DNA of 64,000 nt from Ophthalmolycus amberensis (GCA_024529925.1 JAFEUB010001205.1:496001-560000), one strand, 5' to 3'. Counted from the first letter of the stretch, positions 13,409 through 27,290 are shown. Translations and numbers: made by a program. The notes: generated by a model from the sequence alone, not told the origin.

Positions 13409-15970
13409 CTCTTTCTATCATGCAGGATATCATGGTGTAAACAGCAATGATTGGAGCAGGTGGGAGGATTACCCAGTTAACTGATGAGCTAACAGGCTAT
13501 GGGGGAGTATCTATGAGGAGGGCTGCTGTCGTCTCTCTGATCCAGGTTCATTGTAGACTATTTTGAATGTTTGTCAGATTTCGTTTCCCACATCAGAACA
13601 AAAGGATTACGACTTCACGCTCGTGACAAAGGAGGCTTGACACTGTTGTTAAGATGAGAAGCATCTCAACGGTGAGAATATCTCATGACAGATTCCTCTC
13701 CCACTGTAAAGAAAGAGTCATATGTCATCGTGGGTCATTTGCTGACGTTATGATCGATGCTGGCTAATTTGCAGCTTTGTTACATGACGTCCTACCTCTC
13801 TGTACCCTTATTTCCTCTCACCTCTTCACTTATGCTTTCAAATATTGGCAAGAATACCGTTATAAATCAAACTAATGATGAGTTGAAAGAACATCGTAGC
13901 TATCATTCAGTATTATGGATCATTGTTATGTTGAGTGTCTCCAAAGGCTTCCCTCTCTTAGTTCAGAAGGTTAATCAAACAGCATTATTTAAAATAATGA
14001 ACTTAAATGCTCAGTTCTTCTGGACTTTTCCTTTCATACGTATAGTGTAAAAAAGTATTTCAGCAATTCATGACATACAACTAATGTGTCCTGGATCATG
14101 TCTCTGGAGAAGACCTTCCTCCAGCTGAACGGCTGGGGAAGCACTTTAAACCAGAGATTGATCTGAGGTCTGAATGCTGGCACACTCTGTTTGGTTAGTA
14201 AATCTCTGCTGCGCGGGGTCGACTCAATGGTACTCTGCTGAGAAAATGTGAAATGTGACCCAGTGTTGTTCCTGTTCCTGTAAACCTAGCTGTCAGTGAG
14301 AATTTAAAGTTTTGGATGCAGCTTTAAAAAAAAAGAAAGAAAACGTTGCTCATTTGGAGCTCAGAGCTCTGGCTAATAAATAAAAGCACTATTTACAGAC
14401 TTTAAAGACGTAAGAAGACGAAATTGTGAAATCAGCCATCCAACTTTATGTGATTGCAAATCCAAAATGCCGTGTCATGAATTAATGGAGAGCGCGTGTG
14501 TTGTCAGTCAGTATCTGCAAGCACAGAGTAAATATCTTTTTTTTTTCCCTGTCACAATCAAAACTCTGCCAATAACATTAAGCCATCAGTAGCTCTGCAG
14601 ACAGGATGAGTCATCCATCAGATGAGGTTAATTATTTGTTGTTTGTGGACTGAATGGGGACTTGGCAAGGGGCGAGGGGAAGCGCAGAGGAAAGGTGGTA
14701 TGTGGATTCCTGAGCCGGCAGCTGGGCGAGCAGGAGTAGCCCAACAGCACTGGTGCAGATGAGATCGAGGCTGGAGTGCAGGTAGAGTGAAAGAGAGGAG
14801 GAGTGAGGGTGGGGCCGGGCGGAGGGGTCCGCTCTACAAGCCCTGAGGGCCGCCGCATTGATCTAGAGATGTCTCTTTCAAAGTACTCATATCTCCTATC
14901 TGACTAATATTGACTTGGCCAGATTTGTATCTCCATCTTCTGATGTTTTGTCGGCCTTAGCAGTGTCACCTCTGACCCCCATTTCCCGCCACTTCTTATT
15001 GGAGGCATATGTGGCTCCATTATCAGAATTGGTACTCCTTCCTCATAGGAAACAATGCAGCGTCTTTGCTGTTTTGAGGCTAACTGAATTAGCGCGAAGA
15101 CACATGACTTTGTTCAAGATGACCATCAAACGGGCTGAACTTTTACCTGCATGTCTGTAGCGTAGCAACAGCATGAGTCCCATCTGAGAAAACAAGATTG
15201 GTTATACAAGGGTTCCCTAGTGGACTGGACGGATAAAACATTACATAAATTACACTGTCAGCACGCATCTAAGAAAAAACATAGCCTACATTAAGTATAC
15301 ACAACTGTAAGAGAATGGAAAACTTTACATATGATTCTAGCAGTAGTTTAAAATCATGCTTTTGCAAGTGGAAGACGATGGCAAGGAGGAAAAGAAACGT
15401 CAGTCACTCCTTAATGCTAATACAGTTTCCCCCAGCGTGTCACTGTTAGTCCCCCTTACTCTGATGTGTTTTAACAGATTGAAACCTCCTCGTGTAACGT
15501 TAGTAATCAGAGTTCCTGTGCTCTGTTTGTTGTTTGGCGCTAGAGGCGCAGGCCTGGCTCTTTGCACAATCGAGGGTCTTTAACCAAAACAGGAAGAGGA
15601 ATTCCTCACTTGTTTGTTACAGGGCAGGATTATATTACAGGTGAACAAATACACAGAAAGTCCAGATGGTGTGCAGTGGATGACATGGGTTCAACTGAAG
15701 TATGAGCATATTCCACCTGATCACTCCAGTGAGGATTGCTGCAGTGAGGCAACGCTGCTTGACCGACCGACTCACTGACGTGACCTGCCTTTGGCTCCTG
15801 ATGTGTTTTGCGCAGCGGGAAACTGGGATCTTCCTTCTTTAAAGACTTAAGATAAAGAGGTTTATCGCACATTCAGTGTTTAGTTTTTTTCTTATCTAAT
15901 TACTGTCTTGTTATATTTTGTATGTACATAATGCATACATTTATTAATGCATACTTATACATATATTTAT

Positions 15971-16063
15971 CAAATATGAGAGTGCTATCGATCTTATCGA
16001 CTAACTCTCTGCAAGAAAGCAAATAAGCGTAGTTTTACAAATTGTGGAACAGTTCCTTTAAGC
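15971..16063. repeat. Partial second copy of the fold-back repeat (right end only)
   Basis: AATATGAGAGTGCTATCGAT, AACTCTCTGCAAGAAAGC, AAATAAGCGTAG and GAACAGTTCCTTTAA correspond to the right end of the repeat at 1008-1425. The fold-back arms are absent. Confidence 0.65.
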
Positions 16064-17143
16064 ATCAGTAAATGTTTTAATCGTGATTAAAATGATTAGT
16101 GAACTAATAAACTGCTAAGTATCCTTTATTTGAAAGTGTCTTCCTAGCTTCCCTTCAAACACCATCCACCATTGTGAGCCATGTAACATGTAACATTGTC
16201 CTGGTGCAGAGTGCGTGTAAAGACACCTGTAACTCCCACTCACTGACCTGTGGCTGTCCTGCGGCGGCGGATGCTGTAGCTGCTGTAAGAGCCACAACAG
16301 ACAACATGTCACCATAATCCCAGCGACAATGGACCTAAGAATAGAAGCCAAGTGGATACTGGAGACGGGCATGAACAATGGCGAAGGAGGGTGAAAATAA
16401 ACCCTTCAACACGGACAATGGTGTATTTTAAGCCTCGACAAGGCTTTGACATAGTGTTTGCTAACCTCTGGTGCTCACCTTGACGGCTCTTACAGGTTTG
16501 TAGCCTGCAGTCCAGGCTATCTGGTGATCGAATAACACATCCGATGACTGTTCTCAGTCTGTCGGTTGTTGGCGCTCGCATTCTGCCTGTGTGTGCTCGG
16601 ATGGTTGTCAGCGTCGCAGCTCGCCAGCTATTGGTACTTTAGTTGAAGCCTCCCGCTTGTTAAGCGACACAAAGAACCTTTAAGGTTCAACGTGCACAAC
16701 GACTGATACCAACAACTCAACTGACTCTGCTGATTGTGGGGTCAGAAATCATTTTTGACCCCGCTGGACCCTTAACAAACGACTCCCAAGGCATCAGGGG
16801 CAGCAGTCATATCCGATGTGCTGCTCTGTCCATGCGAGACACATGTGCTACAACTTAAGTCTGAGGAATAAATCATGCTGTATGAGGGGAATGAGGAGGA
16901 TTTCACATTAACCCCTGAATGCCTTGTACTCACATGGGACCTCCCTCTGGCTACAGGGATAAATAACATCCAGGGAGCCTATAAACTCTTACACAGCCAA
17001 GGATTTATTCTTCCGCCTGCTGAATGGTAATGAGATCAGCCGGTTTTGCGGGGCATGAGGCAGGTATGAATGTCAAATGACGTCGGTGCAGCAGGACAAC
17101 AATGCAAACCGCAAGCGCCTGTGGTGTAACACCACTCTACCTG

Positions 17144-17159
17144 CCCCCCCCCCCCCCCC
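17144..17159. repeat. poly(C) run, 16 bp
   Basis: Uninterrupted C homopolymer. Confidence 0.95.
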
Positions 17160-17631
17160 ATCACCTCAGTGTCGCACATCCTTCAAGGTGGGACTCCCTT
17201 TTGCACCTCGTGGTAATAAATCAGCTGTCAGGGTGGCGGCCGCAGAGGTGTCAGATACTGCGTTGTGAAAGGGAAAAAAACAAAAGCAAAAGAGAAATGA
17301 AGAAGGAAGGGGAGTGAGCGAGCGTGGTCGGGTCAAAATTCACCCAGGTGCAAAGCTACGAGCCTCCCTTGCCTGGTTGCCCAGGATGTGTTTGAGCAGA
17401 AGATATATGCGCCCCTCTGCTTTTAATACCTCGTTATATATATGTTTCTGCTGCGCAGATGCAGAGGGCATGTGAAGTAGCTCTGAATGCGTCTCTGTAA
17501 CGCTTTTCCATCTGCCGCTGTAACTTTAACTGCGTCCCATCAACCGCAGCGCTCAGCGGCCTGTCACTACAGAGGCAGCAGCATTTAGGAGCTGTCACAG
17601 TGTACACATAAAGCTCTGTGTGCAACTGGAA

Positions 17632-17652
17632 CCCCCCCCCCCCCCCCCCCCC
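17632..17652. repeat. poly(C) run, 21 bp
   Basis: Uninterrupted C homopolymer just left of the polypurine tract. Confidence 0.95.
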
Positions 17653-17724
17653 TCAGTGTCTGCCTGTCATTTTATGAGACAGGTACAAAGATACAACGTG
17701 AGTTCAGATGTCTGCGGTGCTCTG

Positions 17725-18177
17725 CGATGGAGGCAAAGAGGGAATTGAAGGATAAGGGAGAAAGGAGGGCAGAAGATGGGAAGGGATAAATAACAGTAGG
17801 AGGGAAGACGAAGCAGAAGAAAGTACGGTATGAGAGGGAAAGGAAAGAGTTTAGAGACAGGGAAGAAATGAGTGAACAAGAAGGGAAGCCAAGAGAAAAG
17901 TATGGAGGGAGGAAACAATAGAGGGAACAGAAGAGAGGGAACAGAAGGGGAAGAGGAGGAGAAACAAGGGAAAGATGACCGAAAGAAGGAATGGGAGGCG
18001 AGAAAATGGGTGAGGGAAAGAAGGTGAAAAGGGTTAAAATGGGGGAAAATGTGGGAAGGTAGAAGACGAAAATTGTACAAAAGATGGGAAAAAATGTAGG
18101 TTAGAAGCAGAATACAGATGGAAGAGAAGCTGAACAAATATTGTATAAAGAAGAGAGAGTTGGAAAAGAAGCTATGG
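17725..18177. repeat. 450-bp polypurine tract (A/G-rich plus strand)
   Basis: The plus strand is almost entirely A and G, made of irregular GGGAAGG, GAGGGA and AGAAGAA blocks without a fixed period. The long minus-strand open frame here (a Ser/Phe/Leu-rich stretch) is a by-product of the composition, not a gene. Confidence 0.85.
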
Positions 18178-18439
18178 TAAATGGACTGTACTTGTATGGC
18201 GCTTGGTCTTTCTGACCACTTGTCATCATTCACCCATTCACACACTGATGGCAGGGGCTAAGTGACACCTGCCTATCAGATTCTATCACATCATACACCG
18301 TAGGCACAGCTACGGGAGAACTTTTGGGGTTAAGTGTCTTGCTGAAGGACACATCGACATGCGACTATCGTAGCCGGGGGTTGAACCGCTAATCCTCTGA
18401 TTGAAGGACGACCCTGCTCTCCACTTAGCCACAGTCGCC
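18175..18439. repeat. TGGTAAATGGACTGTA fish interspersed repeat
   Basis: It starts TGGTAAATGGACTGTACTTG, then CATTCACCCATTCACACACT, AAGTGTCTTGCTGAAGGACA, CATCGACATGCGAC and ends CCACTTAGCCACAGTCGCC. This order of blocks matches a very common teleost interspersed repeat (my recollection; class uncertain). It is non-coding. Confidence 0.75.
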
Positions 18440-19161
<722 letters not shown>

Positions 19162-19824
19162 GCCTCGCTCACTTTCACACCCCAGCCAGCCGTTACTGGT
19201 TTACCGAGCCGGGAAGGTGACCATGAACTAATAACAGCGCTCATTCTAGGTGGGTCACAGCTGTTGAATGAACTGCTCCGCATTCGCTCTAAAAATACCA
19301 GCGTTGACACAGGGAGTAGAAAAAAAGAAGCTAATTAATGAAGCGCTCCTCTGTCTTGATTTAGTGCTGCCAGCTTTGGCTGGAGTTTTCACATCCTGTG
19401 AGATTTCATTCAGAGAATATCTCTTTTTCTCAAAACATTTCTCAACCTTATGAGCTGAGCTGCTCCCGCTGTGAGCAATAAGACGAGGGCCCACCAGGTC
19501 TGCGGCGCCCCTCGTCCGTTGCTCATATAGTGGAGGAACTCCATCCGGGCAGCTGGTATCTCATCAACTCTCACTGGTTTTACGAACACAAGATGTCGGA
19601 GGTGGAGTTAATGGTTTTTCAGCCATAGCTTGAGAACAGTGGGGGTTTCCACTGTGGGAACACAGGGTGGGCTTAGCTGTAATAAATACAGTGTAATGAG
19701 ATCTGAGCGGGACCCTGGGGTGTGAAGGGGCTGTCCACACTGCAGGCTGCCTTTACGGGCTGCTAGAAAGACGAGATCAGGCTGGCACCGCAGGTCAACC
19801 AGTGGAAGGCATGTGTGGGAGTGT

Positions 19825-19826
<2 letters not shown>

Positions 19827-19871
<45 letters not shown>

Positions 19872-19890
19872 TGTGTGTGTGTGTGTGTGT
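19827..19890. repeat. (GT)n microsatellite with one GAAT interruption
   Basis: GT repeat of about 64 bp, interrupted at 19867-19870. Confidence 0.97.
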
Positions 19891-20494
19891 CCAGTGTGTG
19901 GGAGGGCATAGCATCCCATCCTTAATTAAAACAGCATCGCCTCTGGTTTTGGTTACAGGTGGGAAAATCCACAAAAATCTTTCCGCGCTGTTGTAAACAG
20001 CATTGAAGCTGCCTTTAACTTTTTATGTGCCACACATACACACACAAACAGACACAAAGGCGCACAAATAATGTATACACATGTGCCCACACACACTAGT
20101 GCTCCTCGATCAGAGTCACCACGACGTGCTGGAGGGTATTCGGTTGGTTATGGAGAGAGTTGGAACACACGCATAAACACACACCCACTCAAAAGGGCAT
20201 TAAAGCCCGGAGCTCAGTGATAATTAGAGGTCATTCCAGTGACAGCTGGCGCAGGGCATACCTCAGCAAGAGAAGGGCCATCCAGCATAACGCAGGCATT
20301 GCGCTCTGGCTGCAGAGTAAGCAAGTATCTCCAGCCATAACGAACGGCTTTACAAACAGAATCGTCAGAGTAACAAATGTGGTATATGCTGTAAAATCTC
20401 TTGTCAATATGTAACTTAGTTTGCTCTCTGGCTTTAGAGGAAATGGTGGGGGAGATGAAAATGCCTGGCTATCTTTTTCATTTTTATGTGAGGC

Positions 20495-20534
20495 AAAAAA
20501 TGCAGTTGTCAAAAAATGCAGTTGTCAAAAAATG
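20495..20534. repeat. 16-bp tandem repeat, 2.5 copies
   Basis: AAAAAATGCAGTTGTC is present twice in full, followed by a partial third unit. Confidence 0.9.
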
Positions 20535-20600
20535 TACCTCACCCCCATTTCTTCAGGTCCGCTCCTTTTACCCTTTTTTTACTCTTCTCCTGTCTCATAC

Positions 20601-20622
20601 TTCATTCATTCATTCATTCATC
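20601..20622. repeat. (TTCA)n short tandem repeat
   Basis: TTCATTCATTCA-type run of about 22 bp. Confidence 0.85.
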
Positions 20623-20747
20623 CATCGTCACTCTCCTCCTCTCTCCCTCCACCTCCACACTCTCGACACCCACCCTCCCTCCTTCACACCCCTCCACACA
20701 CAACGCATTCACAGAGTTCATCTCAACCGGGTATGGGTATTTTTAAA

Positions 20748-20825
20748 AGTAATAATTACAATAATAATAATAATGATAATTAAATAAATGAATAAATAAA
20801 TGAACAGATAAATAAATAATAATTA
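20748..20825. repeat. AT-rich simple repeat (AATAAT/AATAAATG units)
   Basis: ATAATAATAATAATGATAAT followed by degenerate AAATAAATGAAT units. Confidence 0.8.
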
Positions 20826-22099
20826 CACAACAAGGAGAGAAAATAATGACGACATTGTAGTAGCCTTGATGTCTGGTCTACTAGTTATATTTTACTTATA
20901 CAGCGTAAACTGCTTAGAGTGACCACGATTACAGGGATCAAAAGCTTGGGACAGAATTTACTATACATTGTTTAAATATTTTGCTTATAGTAATCAAGTT
21001 GTCTGATTACAGTGTTTTGGGGTCATTTCATACATGACATATGTATGTAAAAAAATGTAAAACTACACATTACTATTGTAATTTGTTTTAACTTTACTCC
21101 CATGATACTGTATTTTATGAATACTTTGTTTTCAAAATCTGCTCCCAGTCCAGCATTGATCCAGTCTGTTTTTCGGCCTGTTAAACATGTAGAAATGCAC
21201 TGAAACCAGAGCCAAGCTGCAGCTTCGGAGCCTATATGCACTACTGAAGTTTCTGTATTTGCAGACAGCACCATGTGATTTTCGGTTACTGTAATTTGAA
21301 CGACAGTAAGCTATATTGTTACACATTACTGCACTGTATTATAGTTTATTTGAAGAACAGTAATTTCATTTTTACAGTAATTTCAAAGGATGAAACAGCT
21401 GCACTATATTACACATCTAATGAATGTACAAATGTCAAGATGGTCACGAGAAATAAAAAAACATTCGGTTATAATGATACAACTTACAGGATCAATTTGA
21501 CCCGTCGCCATTAGGTTTCCACCATCGAACTCAACTGAAACCGACACTTCCACTTGGTTATTTAAAGCTGCCTCCCAATCCATGACGTGTATAAACATTA
21601 ATGACATCTGGTCTGTAAGATGGAGCGACAATTTTTGCAACCCATTAAAGTCTAAATTTCTCTCACAGACAAACAATGGCCTCCTCAGCTTTCCGAGTGT
21701 CCCGCCTGTAAAGCGTGAATGCCTTTTCAGCAGGTCATCCATTGGCGCTACACTTTATAGTCCTCTTCCTGTTCCACATTCTCACAGCCAACTCCTGTCA
21801 GCTTCATCGCACCTCCCTTGAATTCAGTCCATACAGTGTGAGCAACGATTGACAAATCAGAGGCCTGGTCAGTATTCCTGTGCTTTGCTGTGATCAGCAA
21901 TAGATTCCGATACCAAGTGTGAGTGAGAGAAACGGTACGTTCACGTGCACGGAATGTTCCAAAGAGAATATCCAGTCATCTGTGTGAAACTGGACAAGCA
22001 ATGACTGGTCCCTGGTTGCAAATTAAGCTATCAACATTAAGACTTGACATATTGTAAACCTTTAATAACCTTTAGGAAACGAGCTGTGAACACAGCACT

Positions 22100-22480
22100 G
22101 ACATATTATTGCCTCGTAAAGTTGGCCAACTTGGCATACGGACGCTCATTTACACGGAGCACCATTAGCAGTTATTTGGAGCGGCGTCTCTGTGAATATA
22201 AGTATATCTAGTATTTTCGCTCCATATTTGGTTTCCACCAACCCCTAAATAAATATCCGGCTCTTTCGCAAAGTGATCCTTCCACGATGTTCCCTCGCTA
22301 GCTAACTTTGAGCGTCTGCTGTCTGGTGCTGGGTATGTAGCGTACACTCACACACACAGAGCTTTATTGGTGGAAAAAGATGCCTAATGAGAATTGTCAG
22401 AGTGAATCGAAAAACTGAAGTTGCAAGCTGTAAAACTAAAACAATGAGCTGAAAAATGCTTATAAGCTCTGTAGAGCCAC
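22100..22480. repeat. Probable diverged interspersed repeat
   Basis: Blocks such as TCATTTACACGGAGCACCAT, GAGCGGCGTCTCTGTGAATA, TAAATATCCGGCTCTTTCGC and ACAATGAGCTGAAAAATGC resemble a fish interspersed repeat I half recall. There is no coding frame, and ends are not defined. Confidence 0.35.
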
Positions 22481-23159
22481 TGCAACCTCTTTCACATGCA
22501 AGTAGTGGTAATTATTGTTATTGATTATGGCTGGTTTATAGGAAAGCAGTGTGTGCAGGACTTTTACCGTGTGGTTCACCGTAAGGTTCACTACTGATAG
22601 TGTATGAGTAGTAGCCCCTTTCTACCACTGCCAATACCAACAGTCCCAGCTAGAGAAAGAAAATCTGCCCCCGAAAAATAGACTAAGTCAGGGTTACTCG
22701 CAGTGAAATACACATAGCGGAGGTAATATCCAAATATTAGTATTAGTGCTTTGACATGAGCACTGCGGTTTAAAGTAGAGCATGGATGTAGTTAGCAGAG
22801 GTATTTTGCTGGCGGTAACGGTATTAGTGTTATAAATTAGTATCAACTTTTACACCGAGGAAATACAGTCTTACCCACCCGAGTCGCCGCTCACGCACAT
22901 TCACAGAGGTTAATTAGACTTTGGTTCGATTCTACATCTAGTTGGCTATCCGCTCGTGTTGACTTCAGGGAAGAGTTCAGTTGTAAAGTCAACTGCAGAC
23001 AATGAGCCACATTAGTCTGCCAGTCATGCGGACGACATGCTGGACTGCAGAGCCCTGGAGCGCCGCCCCCGCTGCTACACACAGCGTTGTTCGCTTGACT
23101 ATTCAAAGTTTATTTATATAACGTGTCGTGTGTCCAAATTGCCCCCACTTCGACAAAGC

Positions 23160-23195
23160 ACTCCCTTGGGTCCCGAGCAATACACCCAGAATGGA
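23160..23195. repeat. Partial copy of the repeat at 5495-5785
   Basis: CACTCCCTTGGGTCCCGAGC followed by AATACACCC is the same module as TGGGTCCTCAGCAATACACC at about 5726. Only the left half is kept. Confidence 0.4.
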
Positions 23196-25817
23196 TGGTA
23201 TGCTGGGACTGAGGTTGGGTTAGTTGGTTCTTAGAGGGTCTTGCTGTGAATTCCCTAGAGTGTCAGAACTCTTACTTCTTAACTTCTTACGTGGATTAAG
23301 TGCATCTGTAAGAAATGAGTGTAGAACTGTGTTTTTAGAAGTTATAATAAAAGTGTTTAATGATTCATATTTAAGAATTCATAATTAGTCATAATCATAA
23401 GTGTTTTGGATGAAGCTTTTGCCAAAAGGTGCAAAGTCTTATCTTTTATATAGAATGTTTATCATAGAAGGGTTAAGCCATAACAGACAGTAATTGAATG
23501 TGTTAAGAACGAAGGGACAGAGTCTTTTAGACAGGCGATTACAGGGGGCACCTGGGACCTGGGAGTTAGCCAATAGGAATTGGGATGGACAAAAGGGGAG
23601 GGGTTTCAAACCGGATGTGGGTGGTTTCATTTTAAGTCTTTTTCTCTTCTGGCTCGGGTTTTGCTTCGAGGGGACGCATGTGTTTCCTGAGAAGCTGAGA
23701 AGAGTTTTTTGCACGGGGTTAAATAGTTTCATATTCCATAGAAGTAGTGTACTTCACTGTATAATTGTATTTGCATCAGTAGGATTAAATTCCTTTTAAT
23801 TGTAAACCAGTTTCGGTAACGTTTTTGCGCTGCGGCGCTGCTGAAGATTGCAGCACCGCGTGCGTACAGGCTCGCTCTCACGGTGGGGCAGCTCTGGCCC
23901 TCACACATCCTAGAAGTCAGTGAAGGGGTTGGTTGGTCAGTTTGGCATGTTTAAGCAGCTGAAGTCATGGAGAAAAGTATTCAATTATTATTAAGTATAT
24001 GGTTTCGGTCAGTGTTGGCCTTGCTTCCAGACCTCTGACCATCCACGTCTTGGATTTTATGAAATAATTCTAGAAATGTCAGTTCAGTCTGTATATCAGG
24101 CTGGGTCAGCGTCGGATTTGCGCCATAGTTCCATGAACACTGATTGTCCTGGAAACCTTTTGGACATTTTAGGAACATTTCTGACCTCTTTTCCTCTACT
24201 AGAAACGCAGCCAATCAGATCGGAGTTAGAACTGGAAAAACAATAGCTATTGGTACCACATGCGTTTTTGGAGCTGCAGTCAGTTTGAGAGTGTTATAAA
24301 AGGTATTCATTTCAAAATATTTGATTTTATGGTGGGAGCTCAGATTTTTGTGATAAATCATGGCCTTTTTTATTGAGAAAATCAATTCCTATGGAGGTAT
24401 TAGTTTAGGGTTTGACGAGTGCGGTTTTTAAACCGGGCTCTGATTCGGAGTCCTGAACTGTCTTACTAAGTCAGTGTGGGGAACTCTCTCCTTCCACAGC
24501 AAGTACTCATCATACAGTGTCCTTAGTAAGGCATTTAACCCCAACTGCTCCAGTCCTGCTGGGCAGCTCCTAAGTGTGATCATGTGCAGCTCTATGATGT
24601 AGTGCAGTCCTGAGAAAAGCGGACCTGGATACCTAAATGTAAGAATCAGCAGGAACAGGTTTAAATCTTGTGGGAAAGCAGTTAGGAGTTCGATGAATAT
24701 ACAAAGCCGTCCCCTGACACCATTGTTGCAGCATTATTGGTCCCAATACCTGAGATACATGAGAGCACCCCTCTGAAATAAAGGTTGCGGGTAGCAAATC
24801 ATTTTACAATCTGTAAAAGCGCTTCACCTCTAGTCTACCTCAGAGCCAGACATGTTTCCGCTCTTCACCATCCCTGCTTTTTAATACGGTCCCTCCGAAG
24901 CTGTTCTCCGAGATTCTTTTCCTCCATTTGTATTTTCCTCTTCAACAGAAAGAGGTATTACCTAACGCCCGACATGGCGTTTAAGGGACCAGCTGCAGGA
25001 AAGAGAAGAGGTCACGTCTGGATGTGACCTGCAGCAGTGGCGGAGATATAGACCAGATCCGCCATCGTGCTGCCAAAGACAGGCGTGGTGTCCGTCTCTC
25101 AGCTCCCCAGTGACTTCTGGGTAGAAAGAAGCATTTTTGCTCTTTTTCAACATGGTAATGGAATCTGTTCTCATGTCCGCTCATTCATTTAAGTTCCTCT
25201 CCAGACATTTAGGAGTGACATTGAGACGAGACAAACCGGTTCATTTGTAGATTTATATTCGTAGTGTTGGAATGGTATTGGTCCAAACATTACTTCTGCA
25301 CACACCCTCAACCTTTTTACCCTTATCACAAAATAACAACATGTCCCGTATGTCCCGTGACCGCTCTGTCTCCCTTTGACAAAAATGTGATGGGGTAATT
25401 ATTCCAGGAGGAGCACTGTGGGCTGCTGTGCTCCTGCAGGCTGCACTCGGAGTCAGGAGCACTAAATCTCCGGGGATTTTCTGTGCTGAGCTGTGCTGTG
25501 TCCTCCCTCAGAGCAGACCATGTACATTTGGACGGGGATGAATCAGACTATTATTAATTATCCAGCATGCAGGTCAGCGGCGCCATAAATAACCATTGAC
25601 TGACAGATGGATTTTAACCAGAAAAACAGGCAGGGTTTAGGGGGACTGCAGGGTACGTGGTGAACTCTGAGACATTTGGATTATAAGGATATTGCTACAG
25701 TGAAACACTGTTTGATGATTCTTGCTTTGACTGTAATCAGCAAAGAATGAGAGAGGTCAGCGAGAGGAGACACGAGATAAAGTAAACCTCTTACCCTGGG
25801 TTGAAACCTGTAATTAT

Positions 25818-26175
25818 TAGGGATGCACCGATCTGACTGTTTCAGTCCATACCGACAGCTGGGCTTCGGATGGATCATTCTGTCTGATCAGACGTCTTCA
25901 CTTAAACATTTCTTTCCTAACTTTTTAAAAACAAAATTGAACAAATTTCGATTAATTTTTAAATAAATCGAGCGCCAGCAACAAAAATCTTCAAAATCAA
26001 CAGAAATTACAATTCAAGTGTAAACCTTTTTAATGCAACACCAGATTGGTCAAAACTAAATCAGGAATTAAAATAGTAATCTAACATAATTGAAAAAAAC
26101 GGCCCCCTTGTCACCGATCCTGCTCTGTGAGTCCACATGGGCCCGACATCCGATATGGGTACCGGTGCATCCCTA
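25818..26175. mobile_element. DNA-transposon MITE with TAGGGATGCACCG inverted ends
   Basis: The 358-bp element begins TAGGGATGCACCGATC and ends as the inverted copy of TAGGGATGCACCGGTACC; 13 terminal bases match exactly. Ends of this kind are common in hAT-like elements, but I see no flanking duplication, so the superfamily is not certain. The interior is AT-rich and non-coding. Confidence 0.8.
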
Positions 26176-26440
26176 CACTCTAGTCTGTTTCCTAAATAGC
26201 TCGTTTTTTTCTGGCTGGATTCAAAGCTCTCATCAGAAAATGGAAACATTTAATCTTCAAAAGCATTTTTTCTCTAGTCATATTAAAATCTTTTCATATA
26301 GAACTTTTTTATTGAATTGAAAACCTTAGTTTTAACTTCAACCTTGAAAGAGATGACTTTAAAAGTTCACCAGAGTCCACCAGAATGCAGCTCTCTTAGA
26401 ATATAGTGTGGTCAAATATTTCGAACCGCACCATTTAAAG

Positions 26441-27150
26441 CAGGGGTCTCAAACTCCCGGCCCGCAGGGCCGAATCCGGCCCGCCACGTCATTTTATGTG
26501 GCCCGCGAATCCACCAGCAAAAAAAAAGTAAAAAAAGTTAAAAAAAAAAAATGAATTTCTTTTTTTTTTTAAGTTAGACTTGATCATAAAAATATCCCCA
26601 TAGTCGAAATTATGAGATAGAAAGTCGAAGTTATGAGATAGAAAGTCATAATGATGAGATACTTAAACATAGAAGCAGCTCTTTGGCTGGTTACTGTACA
26701 CTTGAAATGGAAATGTATTGTGAGTACATTGAAGACTACTTTAAACGTGGCTTTAAAACACATGAAATACTTCACGTGGGATTGTGCAAAACGCACCCAT
26801 GAAAGGATTTTAAGCTTTGAACAAAGTTATTGTAATAACTTGTTTGATATTTGTGTTTGATATTTTCTTTAATAGTTTGATCTTTGATAGAGTTAATGTG
26901 GGTTTCTTAACCCTAAATTAAAAGGATTTAAGTTATAATAACAGAAATGTGCTTAAATATATGTTTACATTTATATAACTGCATGTACAATATTTTTACA
27001 CTTGAATAAACAATAATCAAATGCAGAGACAGTTATTTCCCAATATGTTACGAGTAGTTACATTTACACAGTCTTACATTTACAACTGGCCCTTTGAGGG
27101 CGACCGTGATGCTGATGTGGCCCGGAGTGAAAATGAGTTTGAGACCCCTG
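26441..27150. mobile_element. hAT MITE with 16-bp perfect terminal inverted repeats and 8-bp duplication
   Basis: The 710-bp element starts CAGGGGTCTCAAACTC and ends with its exact reverse complement. It is flanked by ATTTAAAG at 26433-26440 and 27151-27158, a perfect 8-bp target-site duplication. Next to the termini it carries GGCCCGC-rich sequence. The interior has a short tandem repeat of TTATGAGATAGAAAGTC (about 26609-26660) and is AT-rich without a transposase. The perfect duplication and ends suggest a fairly recent insertion. Confidence 0.92.
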
Positions 27151-27269
27151 ATTTAAAGGTTATTATACATTAATGAAGGACTCGCTTGTTTTGGATTTCT
27201 AGCTGGAATTCGTGGCGGCCAGTACGATCTGAAATTTAAAAACCAACAGCGTCTTAGTGTTGTTGCTCC

Positions 27270-27290
27270 AAACCACCCCTGGGGTGGTTT
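27270..27290. repeat. 10-bp perfect palindrome with one central base
   Basis: AAACCACCCC and GGGGTGGTTT flank a single T. Confidence 0.9.

Larger units (their letters stand above)
10916..17143. other. Non-coding interval with a GC-rich island near 13.2-13.4 kb
   Basis: Apart from the repeat at 15971-16063 and the tandem at 13367-13408, nothing is recognised. The GC-rich stretch 13200-13420 yields overlapping open frames rich in Pro, Arg and Gly on both strands, typical of composition, not genes. Confidence 0.5.
19162..25817. other. Non-coding interval, apart from the simple repeats listed separately
   Basis: Between the listed microsatellites and tandem repeats there is AT-rich sequence. 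CAGTAATTT/TTACAGTAA motifs near 21300-21385 may be an old element end. No gene is seen. Confidence 0.5.

Noticed and set aside
13104..13484. Overlapping open frames of about 110 codons on both strands
   Set aside because: GC-rich composition and a small tandem repeat explain them. I recognise no protein motif.
17667..18245. 192-codon open frame on the minus strand, rich in Ser, Phe, Leu and Pro
   Set aside because: It is the pyrimidine strand of the polypurine tract. It has no domain, and its end runs into a known interspersed repeat.
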